A DNA stretch of 52,027 bases from Burkholderiales bacterium (lineage in GTDB: Bacteria > Pseudomonadota > Gammaproteobacteria > Burkholderiales > Usitatibacteraceae). The position numbers and the translations under genes are program-made. Shown here in pieces: positions 26,049 to 35,415 of the stretch. Each line of letters begins with the position of its first letter. Positions within the stretch are counted from its first letter, which is position 1. Location: NCBI GenBank assembly GCA_019634955.1, contig JAHCAK010000030.1, positions 1 to 52,027 on the forward strand, written 5' to 3'. Under the pieces are notes generated by a model. That model was not told the DNA's origin. It saw nothing but the letters and a program-made list of their open reading frames with translations, and made no database searches.

Positions 26049-28660
26049 GTGGCGACGCGACCCTCGGCCCGGGAGGAGGAGCGCCTCGCCCGCCTCTCCG
26101 GCTATCGCATCCTCGGCACCGCCCCCGAGCCCGCGTTCGACGACCTGGCGCGCCGCGCCCAGGAGGCCGCGCATGTGCCGATGGCCTGGCTCGCCTTCCA
26201 CGACGGCGCCCGCGAGTGGGTGAAGGCCCGCGTGGGCATCGGCTTCGCCGAGCTCTCCGGCGAGCGCCGCCTCTTCCCGCGCGGGGCGCCCGAGCCCCTC
26301 GAGGTGGAGGACGCGCAGGCCGACGGCTGGCGGGTACACGCGCTGGTCGCGGGCGAGCCGCGCGTGCGGTTCCTGTGCGCCGTGCCCCTGGTCACGGCCG
26401 ACGGCCACGCCGTGGGCTCCCTGGTCGTGGCCGACCGCGTGCCCCGCCGCCTCGACGCCGCGCAGCGCTCGGCGCTCGCGAACCTCGCCATGCTCGCCGT
26501 GGCGCGGCTGGAGGCACGCACCGCGACGGTTCCGGACGCGGCCGGTGCCGCCGACGGCGTGCAGGAGCTGCAGGAGCAGCTCGCGCGCGAGCGCCAGTTC
26601 GCCGATGCCGTGATCCAGAGCATCCCCGGGGCGTTCTTCCTCTTCTCGCGCGAGGGCGAGATGCTGCGCTGGAACGCGCGGCTGGAAGCGGCCACGGGCT
26701 ACACGGGCCTGGAGATCGCCGCGATGCGCCCCCTCGACCTCGTCCACCCCGCCGACCGCGCGGCCGCCGAGGCCGCCATCCGCGAGGTGGTCGAGCAGGG
26801 CCGCGAGGTGTCGCTCGAGGCGCGCATGGCCGACAAGGGCGGCGCCGGCCGGCCGTATCTCTTCACCGGCCGGCCGCTGCGCGTCGCGGGGGAGACCTAC
26901 GTCATGGGCTTCGGCCGCGACATCTCCGAGTGGAAGCGCGCCGAGGAGCGCACCTTCCGGGCCAAGGAGCGGCTGGACCTCGCGCTCAGCGGCTCGCGCC
27001 TCGCCCTCTGGGACTGGGACCTGCGCGCCAACCGCGTCTACTTCAACGAAGGCTGGGCCGCCATGCTCGGCGGCGAGAAGCGCGAGTCGACCATCGCGTG
27101 GGAGGAGGCTCGCAGGGGCATCCACCCCGACGACGCGAACCTCCACGAGGCCGCGGTGGCCAACGCCGTGCAGGGGGTGAGCGAGGCCTTCGAATGCGAG
27201 TACCGCGTCCGCCACGCCTCGGGGGACTGGATCTGGGTGCACGCGCGGGGCAAGGTCACCCAGCGCGACGAGGGCGGGCGGGCGCTGCGCATGACGGGCA
27301 CCTCGACCGACGTCACCAAGCGCAAGGAGGCCGAGGAGCGCGCCGAGTACCTCGCCACGCGCGACGCGCTCACGGGCCTGCCCAATCGCGTCCTCCTGCA
27401 CGACCGCCTCGAGCAGGGCATCGTGAACGCCGCCCGCCACCGCACCGGCTTCGCGTTCATGTTCATCGACCTTGACCGCTTCAAGACCATCAACGACTCG
27501 CTGGGCCACGACGTGGGCGACGAGCTCCTGAAGCGCGTGGCCGCGCGGCTCACCGCGTGCGTGCGCGCCTCCGACACGGTGGCGCGCCTCGGCGGCGACG
27601 AGTTCGCCGTGATCCTGGAGAACCTGCGCGGCCCCGACGACGACGGCGCGCAGCAGGTCGCCGACAAGATGATCGCGGCGATGGCGGCACCGATGCTCGT
27701 CGGCAGCCAGCACCTCACCACCTCCTGCTCCATCGGCATCAGCCTCTACCCCGGCGACGGCCGCGACAGCGCCACCCTCATGAAGCACGCCGACGTCGCG
27801 ATGTACTACGCCAAGGAGAAGGGGCGCAACAACTACCGGTTCTTCTCCGCGGAGATGAACCAGCGCGCGCAGGAGCGCCTGTCGATCGAGAACTACCTGC
27901 GCCTCGCCCTGCGTCGCAACGAGCTGGTCCTGCACTACCAGCCGCGCGTGCGCATGGCCGACGGCGCGCTCACGGGCATGGAGGCGCTGGTGCGCTGGAC
28001 GCACCCGCGCCGGGGGCTCCTCGCGCCGGGGAAGTTCATCGAGGTCGCGGAGGATTCCGGCCTCATCGTCCCCATCGGCGAGTGGGTGCTCGGGCGCGCG
28101 TGCCGCCAGCTGCGCGACTGGCATCGGACGCTGGGGCGGGACTTCCGCGTCTCCGTGAACCTTTCGGTGGGCCAGCTCGCGGACGCCGACCGCCTCTACC
28201 GCGCCGTCGAGGGTGCCGTGCGCGACGCGGGGATCGACCCGGGCTGCCTGGAGCTGGAGCTCACCGAGAGCCTGCTCATGCAGAACCTGGGCGAGAAGGC
28301 GGCGCTCCTGCACCGGCTGGGCGAGCTGGGCGTGGGCATCTCCATCGACGACTTCGGCACGGGCTACTCCTCGCTCTCCTACCTCAAGACCCTTCCGGTG
28401 GACGCGATCAAGATCGACAGCTCGTTCGTGCGCGACATCGGGCTGGACGCCAACGACGAGGCCATCGTGAGCGCCATCATCGCCATGGCGCACTCGCTGC
28501 GGCTCGGCGTGATCGCCGAGGGCGTGGAGACGGCCGCGCAGTTCGCGGCCCTGAAGGCCCTGGGCTGCGACGAGTACCAGGGCTTCCACGCGAGCCCCGC
28601 CCTCCCGCCGGGCGAGTTCGAGGGCCGCTTCGCCGCGAAGGGGAAAGCCCCCCCGAGGCC

Positions 28661-28664
<4 letters not shown>
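26049..28664 (+). CDS. GAF-PAS-PAS-GGDEF-EAL cyclic-di-GMP signalling protein
   Basis: An 871-residue soluble signalling protein from a GTG start 9 bases after xthA. It has a GAF domain (about 1-160), two PAS domains (about 185-300 and 305-430), a GGDEF domain and an EAL domain. G515-G-D-E-F519 is intact, with an R506-x2-D509 inhibitory site five residues before it. E645-A-L and the later D-D-F-G-T-G-Y-S-S-L loop are also intact, so both diguanylate cyclase and phosphodiesterase activities are possible. No membrane segment is seen; PAS/GAF ligands are unknown. Its TAG shares a CTAG with the ntrC stop on the other strand. Confidence 0.93.
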
Positions 28665-30121
<1,457 letters not shown>

Positions 30122-30139
30122 GGTGGCGTCCGTTTCCTG

Positions 30140-31204
30140 TCAGTGGCGGGCGATCCCGGCCTCGCCGGCGCTGCGCACGGGCAGCAGGATCGTGAACCGG
30201 GTGCGCCCGGGCACGCTCTCGAACTCGATCAGCCCGTGGTGCTGGTGCACGTAGTTCTGCGCGAGCGAGAGCCCCAGGCCCGTGCCGCCCTCGCGCCCGC
30301 TCACGAGCGGGAAGAAGACCTTGCCGGCGAGCTCGTCCGGGATGCCGGGGCCGTTGTCCTCGACCTCCACCGAGACGGCGTGCCGGTAGCGCGTCCTCGC
30401 GATGGTCACCTGGCGCGCGATGCGGGTGCGCAGCACGATGCGCCCGCGCCCGGCCATCGCCTGCGCGGCGTTCCTCGCCACGTTGAGGATGGCCTGCAGC
30501 AGGCTCTCCTTGTCGCCGGGGAAGTCCGGAAGGCTCACGTCGTAGTCGCGGCGCACCTCGAGTCCCGCCGGGTACTCGGCGAGCAGGAGCGTGCGCACGC
30601 GCTCGGTGACCTCGTGCACGTTCAGCATCTCGATCTGCGGCAGGCGGTGCGGCGTGAGCATGCGGTTCATGAGCGCCTGCAGGCGGTCGGTCTCCTTCAC
30701 GATCACCTGCGTGAACTCGCGAAGCTCCGGGTCGGGGAGCTCGCGCTCCAGGAGCTGCGCCGCGCCGCGGATGCCGCCCAGCGGGTTCTTGATCTCGTGG
30801 GCGAGGTTGCGGACCAGCTCCCGGTTGGCCTGCTGCTGCTCCACGAGCTTCGCCTCGCGCGCGATGCGGATCTGCTCGCCCAGCTCGCGCAGCTCGATGA
30901 GCAGCCGCGAGCCGTCCTCCTCCACGGGGGCCGCCACGCAGTGCAGCGTCGCCACCTCGCCGCCGATCACGAGCTCGAGCTCGTTGTCGCTGAAGCCCGC
31001 GTCCTCGGCCACGGCCTGCGAAAGCCGCGCGAGGAAGGCCTCGTTGCCCGGGAGCACGCGCCCGAGGGGCGTGCCGAGGAGGTGCTTGCGCCCGTGGGCG
31101 AGGAGCGTCTCGGCGGCGGGGTTGGCGTAGGTCACGAGCAGGCCGTCGTCGAGCAGGAGCACGGCGGTCGCGAGCAGCTCGAGCCCGGGGTAGGGGATCG
31201 TCAC
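30140..31204 (-). CDS. ntrB: Nitrogen regulation sensor histidine kinase NtrB
   Basis: A 354-residue soluble histidine kinase. A PAS domain covers about residues 1-105, the phospho-accepting H136 lies in N-L-A-H-E-I-K-N-P-L-G-G, and the ATPase domain has a D-N-G-P-G-I-P motif and a G-G-T-G-L-G-L-S loop. NtrB phosphorylates NtrC when nitrogen is limiting and, with PII, dephosphorylates it when nitrogen is plentiful. Length and architecture match GlnL/NtrB. It is upstream of ntrC, and both lie downstream of a DUF4124 gene and glnA on the same strand. Confidence 0.95.
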   Translation of the reverse strand: MTIPYPGLELLATAVLLLDDGLLVTYANPAAETLLAHGRKHLLGTPLGRVLPGNEAFLARLSQAVAEDAGFSDNELELVIGGEVATLHCVAAPVEEDGSRLLIELRELGEQIRIAREAKLVEQQQANRELVRNLAHEIKNPLGGIRGAAQLLERELPDPELREFTQVIVKETDRLQALMNRMLTPHRLPQIEMLNVHEVTERVRTLLLAEYPAGLEVRRDYDVSLPDFPGDKESLLQAILNVARNAAQAMAGRGRIVLRTRIARQVTIARTRYRHAVSVEVEDNGPGIPDELAGKVFFPLVSGREGGTGLGLSLAQNYVHQHHGLIEFESVPGRTRFTILLPVRSAGEAGIARH

Positions 31205-31301
31205 GCGCGCGACCCCGCGGGGCGAAAAGGAGGAGCCGCGCCAGCGAAGCGTGCTGGCGCGTCGGCGGAAGGGGGGTGCCGGAAGGGGAGACTGCGCGAG
31301 G

Positions 31302-31892
31302 CTAGGGCTTGAGCGCGCCGAGCTCTTTCTTGAGCGCCTCGATGTTCTTCTCGTGCTCGGCGACGGTGGCCTGCAGGCCCCGGATGCGTCCCGAGGCCCG
31401 GTCGATCGCCGCGCGCATCTCGGCCTGCTGCGCGGGCGTGGGATCGGTGGCCTGCTGCGCGACGCGCACCGCGGCGATGAGCGTCGGGTTCTGCTGCTCC
31501 TGGAGGAGGAGCTTTCGGACCTCGCCGAGCGACTTCTCCTCCTGCGCGAGCTCGTCCTGCAGGATCCTGCGCCGCACGTCGTCGCGGCCCTTCTGCGTGT
31601 CGCGGTCGACCGAGGCCACCGCGTTCGGAAGCCCGCGCGGCGTCACCACCGCCACGGCCGGCGTCACGGAGAGCTTCTCCGACGCGGGCGCCTTCCCCGT
31701 GCCGGCCGCCTGCGGGGCGATGCCGGGGATGGTGCTGAGCGGCTCGAGGTCCAGGACGATCGCGCCCTTCATCGGGCGGTTGGTGTACGTCACGCGCCCG
31801 CTCTCGTCCACGTGCTTGTAGATGGTCGTCTGCGCATCCGCGAGCGCGGGGGCGAGGCTCACCGCAACACCGATCCAGAGCGTCTTCATCAC
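31302..31892 (-). CDS. Secreted DUF4124 protein between glnA and ntrB
   Basis: A 196-residue protein with a signal peptide (about residues 1-20, ending A-L-A-D-A). The DUF4124 segment (T-I-Y-K-H-V-D-E-S-G-R-V-T-Y-T-N-R-P) comes next, and a long helical C-terminus rich in Glu, Gln and Leu, probably coiled coil, runs from about residue 105 to the end. Function is unknown. Its place between glnA and ntrBC makes it a candidate accessory of the nitrogen operon, but a periplasmic product is an odd partner for cytosolic NtrBC. A sigma-70-like promoter precedes it, so it may be transcribed apart from glnA and lead ntrBC. Confidence 0.8.
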   Translation of the reverse strand: MMKTLWIGVAVSLAPALADAQTTIYKHVDESGRVTYTNRPMKGAIVLDLEPLSTIPGIAPQAAGTGKAPASEKLSVTPAVAVVTPRGLPNAVASVDRDTQKGRDDVRRRILQDELAQEEKSLGEVRKLLLQEQQNPTLIAAVRVAQQATDPTPAQQAEMRAAIDRASGRIRGLQATVAEHEKNIEALKKELGALKP

Positions 31893-31920
31893 GCACTCCC
31901 ACGCGCGACAGGGGACGTTC

Positions 31921-31950
31921 AGGATAGGGAGCGCTCATCGAAAAAGTCAA
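31921..31950 (-). promoter_or_regulatory. Sigma-70-like promoter for the DUF4124-ntrB-ntrC unit
   Basis: On the minus strand TTGACT (31950-31945) and TATCCT (31926-31921) are separated by 18 bases, five of six and four of six matches to consensus. The start site would be about 20 bases before the DUF4124 ATG at 31892. It lies downstream of the glnA terminator, so ntrBC can be expressed independently of glnA. Confidence 0.55.
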
Positions 31951-31984
31951 CGAGATCAAGGGTCTAGGCCGAAAATGCCCCATA

Positions 31985-32016
31985 CCTTGTGGTTGGGGCG
32001 CACGCCGACCACAAGG
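31985..32016. repeat. Perfect 9-base inverted repeat (CCTTGTGGT / ACCACAAGG)
   Basis: CCTTGTGGT at 31985-31993 pairs with ACCACAAGG at 32008-32016 across a 14-base loop. It lies between the glnA terminator and the promoter of the DUF4124-ntrBC unit. It has no T-run, so it is more likely an operator dyad or a transcript hairpin than a terminator. I do not recognise the motif. Confidence 0.5.
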
Positions 32017-32036
32017 CGCGCCGGGTGGCGGAAGCG

Positions 32037-32065
32037 AAAAAGGGGCGGACGCGGCCGCCCCTTTT
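32037..32065 (-). terminator. Intrinsic terminator of glnA
   Basis: On the minus strand AAAAGGGGCGG (65-55 side) pairs with CCGCCCCTTTT (48-38 side) across a six-base loop. The right arm runs into five T's on the minus strand. It begins about 25 bases after the glnA stop, the expected spot. The A/T ends are symmetrical, so it might also stop transcription from the other direction. Confidence 0.8.
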
Positions 32066-32089
32066 CCCCGGGCCCGGCAGGCCGCGGCC

Positions 32090-33499
32090 TCAGGCCGAGT
32101 AGTACATCTCGTACTCGACCGGGTGCGTGGTCATGCGGAAGCGCGTGACCTCCTCCTGCTTGAGCGCGATGTAGGCGTCGATCAGGTCGTTGGAGAACAC
32201 GCCGCCTCGCGTGAGGAACTCGCGGTCCTTGTCGAGCGCCGCGAGGGCCTGGTCCAGCGAGTGGCAGACGGTCGGGATCTTCGCGTCCTCCTCGGGCGGC
32301 AGGTCGTAGAGGTTCTTGTCGGCCGGGTCGCCGGGATGGATCTTGTTCTGCACGCCGTCGAGGCCCGCCATCATGAGGGCGGAGAAGGCGAGGTAGGGGT
32401 TGGCCGTGGGGTCCGGGAAGCGCACCTCGATGCGGCGCGCCTTCGGGCTGGTCACGAACGGCACGCGGATCGACGCCGAGCGGTTGCGCGCGGAGTACGC
32501 GAGCTTCACCGGCGCCTCGAAGCCGGGCACGAGCCGCTTGTACGAGTTGGTGCCGGGATTGGTGATGGCGTTGAGCGCGCGCGCGTGCTTGATGACGCCG
32601 CCGATGTAGTAGAGCGCGAACTCGGAGAGGCCCGAGTAGCCGTCGCCCGCGAACAGGTTCTGCCCGCCCTTCCAGATGGACATGTGCACGTGCATGCCCG
32701 AGCCGTTGTCGCCCACGACGGGCTTGGGCATGAAGGTCGCGGTCTTGCCGTAGCTGCGCGCGACGTTCCACACCGTGTACTTGAGGATCTGCAGCCAGTC
32801 GGCGCGCTTCACCAGCGACTCGAACTTGGTGCCGATCTCGCACTGGCCGGGGCCCGCCACCTCGTGGTGGTGCACCTCGACTTCCACGCCCTGCTCCTCG
32901 AGCGCGAGGCACATGGCAGAGCGGATGTCCTGCAGCGCGTCGACCGGGGGCACCGGGAAGTAGCCGCCCTTCACCGCGGGCCGGTGGCCGAGGTTGCCGC
33001 CCTCGACCTTCTCGTCGGAGGACCACGAGGCCTCCTCGGAGAAGATCTTGCAGTAGGCGCCGGACATGTCGACCTTCCACTCGACCGCGTCGAAGATGAA
33101 GAACTCGGGCTCGGGGCCGAAGTAGGCCACGTCGCCGAGGCCGGTCGACTTGAGGTAGGCCTCGGCGCGGTGCGCGAGCGAGCGCGGGTCGCGGTCGTAG
33201 CCCTTGCCCGTCGAGGGCTCGTGCACGTCGCAGGAAAGGGCGAGCGTGGGCTCGTCCATGAACGGGTCCATGCGCGCGGAGCCCGGGTCGGGCATGAGCA
33301 GCATGTCGGAGGCCTCGATGCCCTTCCACCCGGCGATCGAGGAGCCGTCGAAGGCGTGGCCGTGCGTGAACTTGTCCTCGTCGAACATCTTCACCGGCAC
33401 GGTGACGTGCTGCTCCTTGCCCTTGGTGTCGGTGAAACGGAAGTCGACGAACTTGACCTCGTTTTCCTTGATCATCTTGAAGACATCGGCCGCTGCCAT
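32090..33499 (-). CDS. glnA: Glutamine synthetase type I
   Basis: A 469-residue GSI-beta enzyme that makes glutamine from glutamate, ammonia and ATP. Visible motifs are F-D-G-S-S-I-A-G-W, the metal/ATP block around G-S-G-M-H-V-H-M-S, the [10 protein letters not shown] glutamate block and K-N-L-Y-D-L-P-P-E, which carries the adenylylated tyrosine. Length matches the E. coli subunit. AGGAG precedes the ATG. Upstream lie a sigma-54 promoter, an IHF site and three NtrC-like sites, and a strong terminator follows. ntrB and ntrC are downstream on the same strand. Confidence 0.97.
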   Translation of the reverse strand: MAAADVFKMIKENEVKFVDFRFTDTKGKEQHVTVPVKMFDEDKFTHGHAFDGSSIAGWKGIEASDMLLMPDPGSARMDPFMDEPTLALSCDVHEPSTGKGYDRDPRSLAHRAEAYLKSTGLGDVAYFGPEPEFFIFDAVEWKVDMSGAYCKIFSEEASWSSDEKVEGGNLGHRPAVKGGYFPVPPVDALQDIRSAMCLALEEQGVEVEVHHHEVAGPGQCEIGTKFESLVKRADWLQILKYTVWNVARSYGKTATFMPKPVVGDNGSGMHVHMSIWKGGQNLFAGDGYSGLSEFALYYIGGVIKHARALNAITNPGTNSYKRLVPGFEAPVKLAYSARNRSASIRVPFVTSPKARRIEVRFPDPTANPYLAFSALMMAGLDGVQNKIHPGDPADKNLYDLPPEEDAKIPTVCHSLDQALAALDKDREFLTRGGVFSNDLIDAYIALKQEEVTRFRMTTHPVEYEMYYSA

Positions 33500-33577
33500 G
33501 ACTCTCTCTCCTGGTTGAGGGATGACGCCCCAGTTTGGGGAATGGGTGGGGTTTTGATTCCTTGGAATTCATGGGAT

Positions 33578-33593
33578 AGCAGGATCCATGCCA
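33578..33593 (-). promoter_or_regulatory. glnA: Sigma-54 (-24/-12) promoter of glnA
   Basis: Minus strand: TGGCAT-ggatc-CTGCT. The GG and GC doublets have the strict spacing of the consensus TGGCAC-N5-TTGCW, with 14 of the informative positions nearly all matched. With the C of GC at 33579 as -12, transcription would start near 33567, giving a 68-base leader before the glnA ATG. Confidence 0.85.
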
Positions 33594-33607
33594 CCCCAGG
33601 CCGAGGT

Positions 33608-33620
33608 TAACTCATTGATT
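33608..33620 (-). promoter_or_regulatory. IHF binding site between NtrC sites and glnA promoter
   Basis: Minus strand AATCAATGAGTTA matches the IHF consensus WATCAANNNNTTR at every defined position. Its centre is near -47 relative to the predicted start, between the sigma-54 promoter and the NtrC-like sites, where a DNA bend would bring NtrC to the polymerase. Confidence 0.7.
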
Positions 33621-33630
33621 CATTGAGCCG

Positions 33631-33647
33631 TGCACCGGTTGAGCGCA
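33631..33647. promoter_or_regulatory. NtrC-like site 3 (promoter-proximal, one mismatch)
   Basis: TGCAC-N7-GCGCA: one base off the dyad TGCAC-N7-GTGCA. Centre near -72 of the predicted glnA start. Weaker than the site at 33654 and 23 bases from it. Confidence 0.5.
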
Positions 33648-33653
33648 CCGTGA

Positions 33654-33670
33654 TGCACACACATGGTGCA
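33654..33670. promoter_or_regulatory. NtrC-binding site 1 (perfect dyad)
   Basis: TGCAC-ACACATG-GTGCA is a perfect TGCAC-N7-GTGCA dyad, as in enteric NtrC sites. Centre near -95 relative to the predicted glnA start. Confidence 0.75.
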
Positions 33671-33683
33671 TTGAGGATACACC

Positions 33684-33700
33684 CGCACCAAAGATGTGCA
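33684..33700. promoter_or_regulatory. NtrC-binding site 2 (one mismatch)
   Basis: CGCAC-CAAAGAT-GTGCA has one mismatch to the dyad. Its centre is 30 bases (three helical turns) from site 1, like the paired enhancer sites of enteric glnA, so two NtrC dimers could bind on the same DNA face. Confidence 0.7.
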
Positions 33701-33770
33701 ATGCGACCAAAGCCCGCCCGTGGGCCGGGTGGCCATATAGAAGGAGTCGCGGGCGCCGGTCGGCCCCGGC

Positions 33771-33776
33771 TATCAT
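33771..33776 (+). promoter_or_regulatory. -10-like TATCAT before aroE
   Basis: TATCAT (five of six matches to TATAAT) lies 47 bases before the aroE ATG. No clear -35. The NtrC sites are about 70-140 bases upstream of it on the other side of the shared region. Confidence 0.4.
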
Positions 33777-33822
33777 CGGGGCGACGGCCGCCGGCGACCG
33801 CGGCGGCCCGCCCCACGCTTCC

Positions 33823-34629
33823 ATGGACCGCTACGTCGTCATCGGCAACCCCATCGCGCACTCGCGCTCCCCGGAGATCCACGCCCGATTCGCCCGCGAG
33901 ACCGGCGAGTCGATTTCGTACGAGCGGATGCGGGTGGATCCTGGCGATTTCGCGCGCGCCGCGGGCGCGTTCTTCGCCGGGGGTGGGCGCGGCGCCAACG
34001 TGACGCTTCCCTTCAAGGTCGACGCCTTCGCCTTCGCGCGCGAGCACACGGCCCGCGCCCGCGAGGCGGGTGCCGTGAACACGCTGGCGGTTCGCGACGG
34101 CGCGGTGCTCGGCGACAACACCGACGGGGCCGGCCTCGTGCGCGACCTCACGGCCAACCTCGGCCTCGCGCTCGCGGGGCGGCGCATCCTGCTCCTCGGG
34201 GCGGGCGGCGCGGCCCGCGGTGTCGTGGGTCCCCTTCTCGCCCTCGCCCCGGCCGCGCTCGTCGTGGCCAACCGCACGCCCGCCCGCGCGCTCGCGCTGG
34301 CAAACGCGTTCGCGGCAGCCGGCCCGGTCGAGGGCGCGGCGCTGGACGCGATGGGCGGCGGCTACGACCTCGTCGTGAACGCGACCTCCAGTTCCACGCG
34401 CGGCGAGCCGCTCGCGCTGCCGCCCGGGACCTTCGCGCTGGGGGCGTTCGCCTACGACATGGCCTACGGCGCCGCGGCGGCGCCTTTCCTCGAGGCGGCG
34501 CGGCGCGCGGGGGCGCGCGCGAGCGACGGCGTGGGCATGCTCGTGGAGCAGGCCGCGGAGTCCTTCTTCCTGTGGCGCGGCAAGCGGCCGGACACCGCGG
34601 GCGCGATCGCGGCGCTTCGCGCCTCGTGA
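33823..34629 (+). CDS. aroE: Shikimate dehydrogenase
   Basis: A 268-residue NADP-dependent enzyme that reduces 3-dehydroshikimate to shikimate. It shows the N-terminal N-P-I-A-H-S-R-S-P substrate loop, the catalytic K65 in N-V-T-L-P-F-K, the second catalytic residue D101 in G-D-N-T-D-G, the nucleotide loop G-A-G-G-A-A-R-G and N-R-T, and the closing D-G-V-G-M-L-V-E-Q-A. I chose the ATG at 33823, where the family match begins; the frame is open upstream through the promoter. mtgA overlaps its stop (GTGA), a pairing common in betaproteobacteria. Confidence 0.95.
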   Translation: MDRYVVIGNPIAHSRSPEIHARFARETGESISYERMRVDPGDFARAAGAFFAGGGRGANVTLPFKVDAFAFAREHTARAREAGAVNTLAVRDGAVLGDNTDGAGLVRDLTANLGLALAGRRILLLGAGGAARGVVGPLLALAPAALVVANRTPARALALANAFAAAGPVEGAALDAMGGGYDLVVNATSSSTRGEPLALPPGTFALGAFAYDMAYGAAAAPFLEAARRAGARASDGVGMLVEQAAESFFLWRGKRPDTAGAIAALRAS

Positions 34630-35321
34630 GGCGCCTCGCGCGCCTCGCGGGCTGGGCGGCGTTCGCCCTCGCCGCCGCGTTCGTGGCGTACCAGCTCTCC
34701 ATCCTCGCGCGCCTGGCGTGGTGGCGCACGCACGACCCGGCGAGCACGGCGTTCATGGAGGACCGGCTCGAGCGGCTGCGCGAGAGGAAGCCCGCGGCGA
34801 AGCTGCGCCACCAGTGGGTGCCCTACGCGCGCATCTCCGTTCACCTCAAGCGCGCCATCGTCGCCGCCGAGGACGCGAAGTTCGCCGACCACGAGGGCTT
34901 CGACTGGGAGGCGATGCAGAAGGCCTGGGAGAAGAACCAGAAGAAGGGCCGCGTGGTCGCGGGCGGCTCGACCATCTCGCAGCAGCTCGCCAAGAACCTC
35001 TTCCTTTCCGGCAGCCGCACGCCGTGGCGCAAGGCGCAGGAGGCGATGGCGACGGTCATGATGGAGAGCGTGATGGACAAGCGCCGCATCCTCGAGATCT
35101 ACCTGAACGTGATCGAGTGGGGCGACGGCGTCTTCGGCGCGGAGGCGGCCGCGCGCCACTACTTCGGCACGAGCGCCGCCGCGCTCACGCCGTCGCAGGC
35201 CGCGCGGCTCGCGGCGATGGTTCCCAACCCGCGGTTCTACGACCGCAACCGCGCCACGCCGTGGCTCGAGAGGAAGACCGGCATCATCCTCGCGCGCATG
35301 CCCGCGGCCGAGGTGCCCTGA
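34626..35321 (+). CDS. mtgA: Monofunctional peptidoglycan transglycosylase
   Basis: A 231-residue family 51 glycosyltransferase that polymerises lipid II. A membrane anchor covers about residues 10-32, and the catalytic E82 lies in A-A-E-D-A-K-F-x2-H-E-G-F-D. Other motifs are G-G-S-T-I-S-Q-Q-L-A-K-N-L-F and R-K-A-Q-E-A. It acts on the outer face of the inner membrane. The GTG start overlaps the aroE stop; the frame upstream would give a longer, arginine-rich N-terminus that does not match the family. Confidence 0.94.
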   Translation: MRRLARLAGWAAFALAAAFVAYQLSILARLAWWRTHDPASTAFMEDRLERLRERKPAAKLRHQWVPYARISVHLKRAIVAAEDAKFADHEGFDWEAMQKAWEKNQKKGRVVAGGSTISQQLAKNLFLSGSRTPWRKAQEAMATVMMESVMDKRRILEIYLNVIEWGDGVFGAEAAARHYFGTSAAALTPSQAARLAAMVPNPRFYDRNRATPWLERKTGIILARMPAAEVP

Positions 35322-35375
35322 GCGCCGCGCGAAAATAATCCGCGCGCGGGGAGGACGGCGCGCGGGGTCGCGGCC

Positions 35376-35381
35376 TAGAAT
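35376..35381 (+). promoter_or_regulatory. -10-like TAGAAT before mgtE
   Basis: TAGAAT lies 35 bases before the mgtE ATG, with no convincing -35. The same hexamer precedes yqgE. The 94-base gap before mgtE is too short for an M-box riboswitch. Confidence 0.35.
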
Positions 35382-35415
35382 ACCGGCGACCCGCCCGGGC
35401 CCGCCCGCCACCCCG

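Noticed and set aside
24432-28589. A 1385-codon open frame on the minus strand opposite prlC, xthA and the GGDEF/EAL gene
   Set aside because: It is the mirror of GC-rich codons on the plus strand. The translation is low-complexity Arg/His/Leu/Glu sequence without domain motifs, whereas the plus-strand genes have clear catalytic motifs. The same applies to other very long frames such as minus 484-3024 and plus 27557-31312.
35322-35415. Possible M-box magnesium riboswitch before mgtE
   Set aside because: Only 94 bases are available, including the likely promoter; an M-box is much longer and none of its conserved stems is visible.
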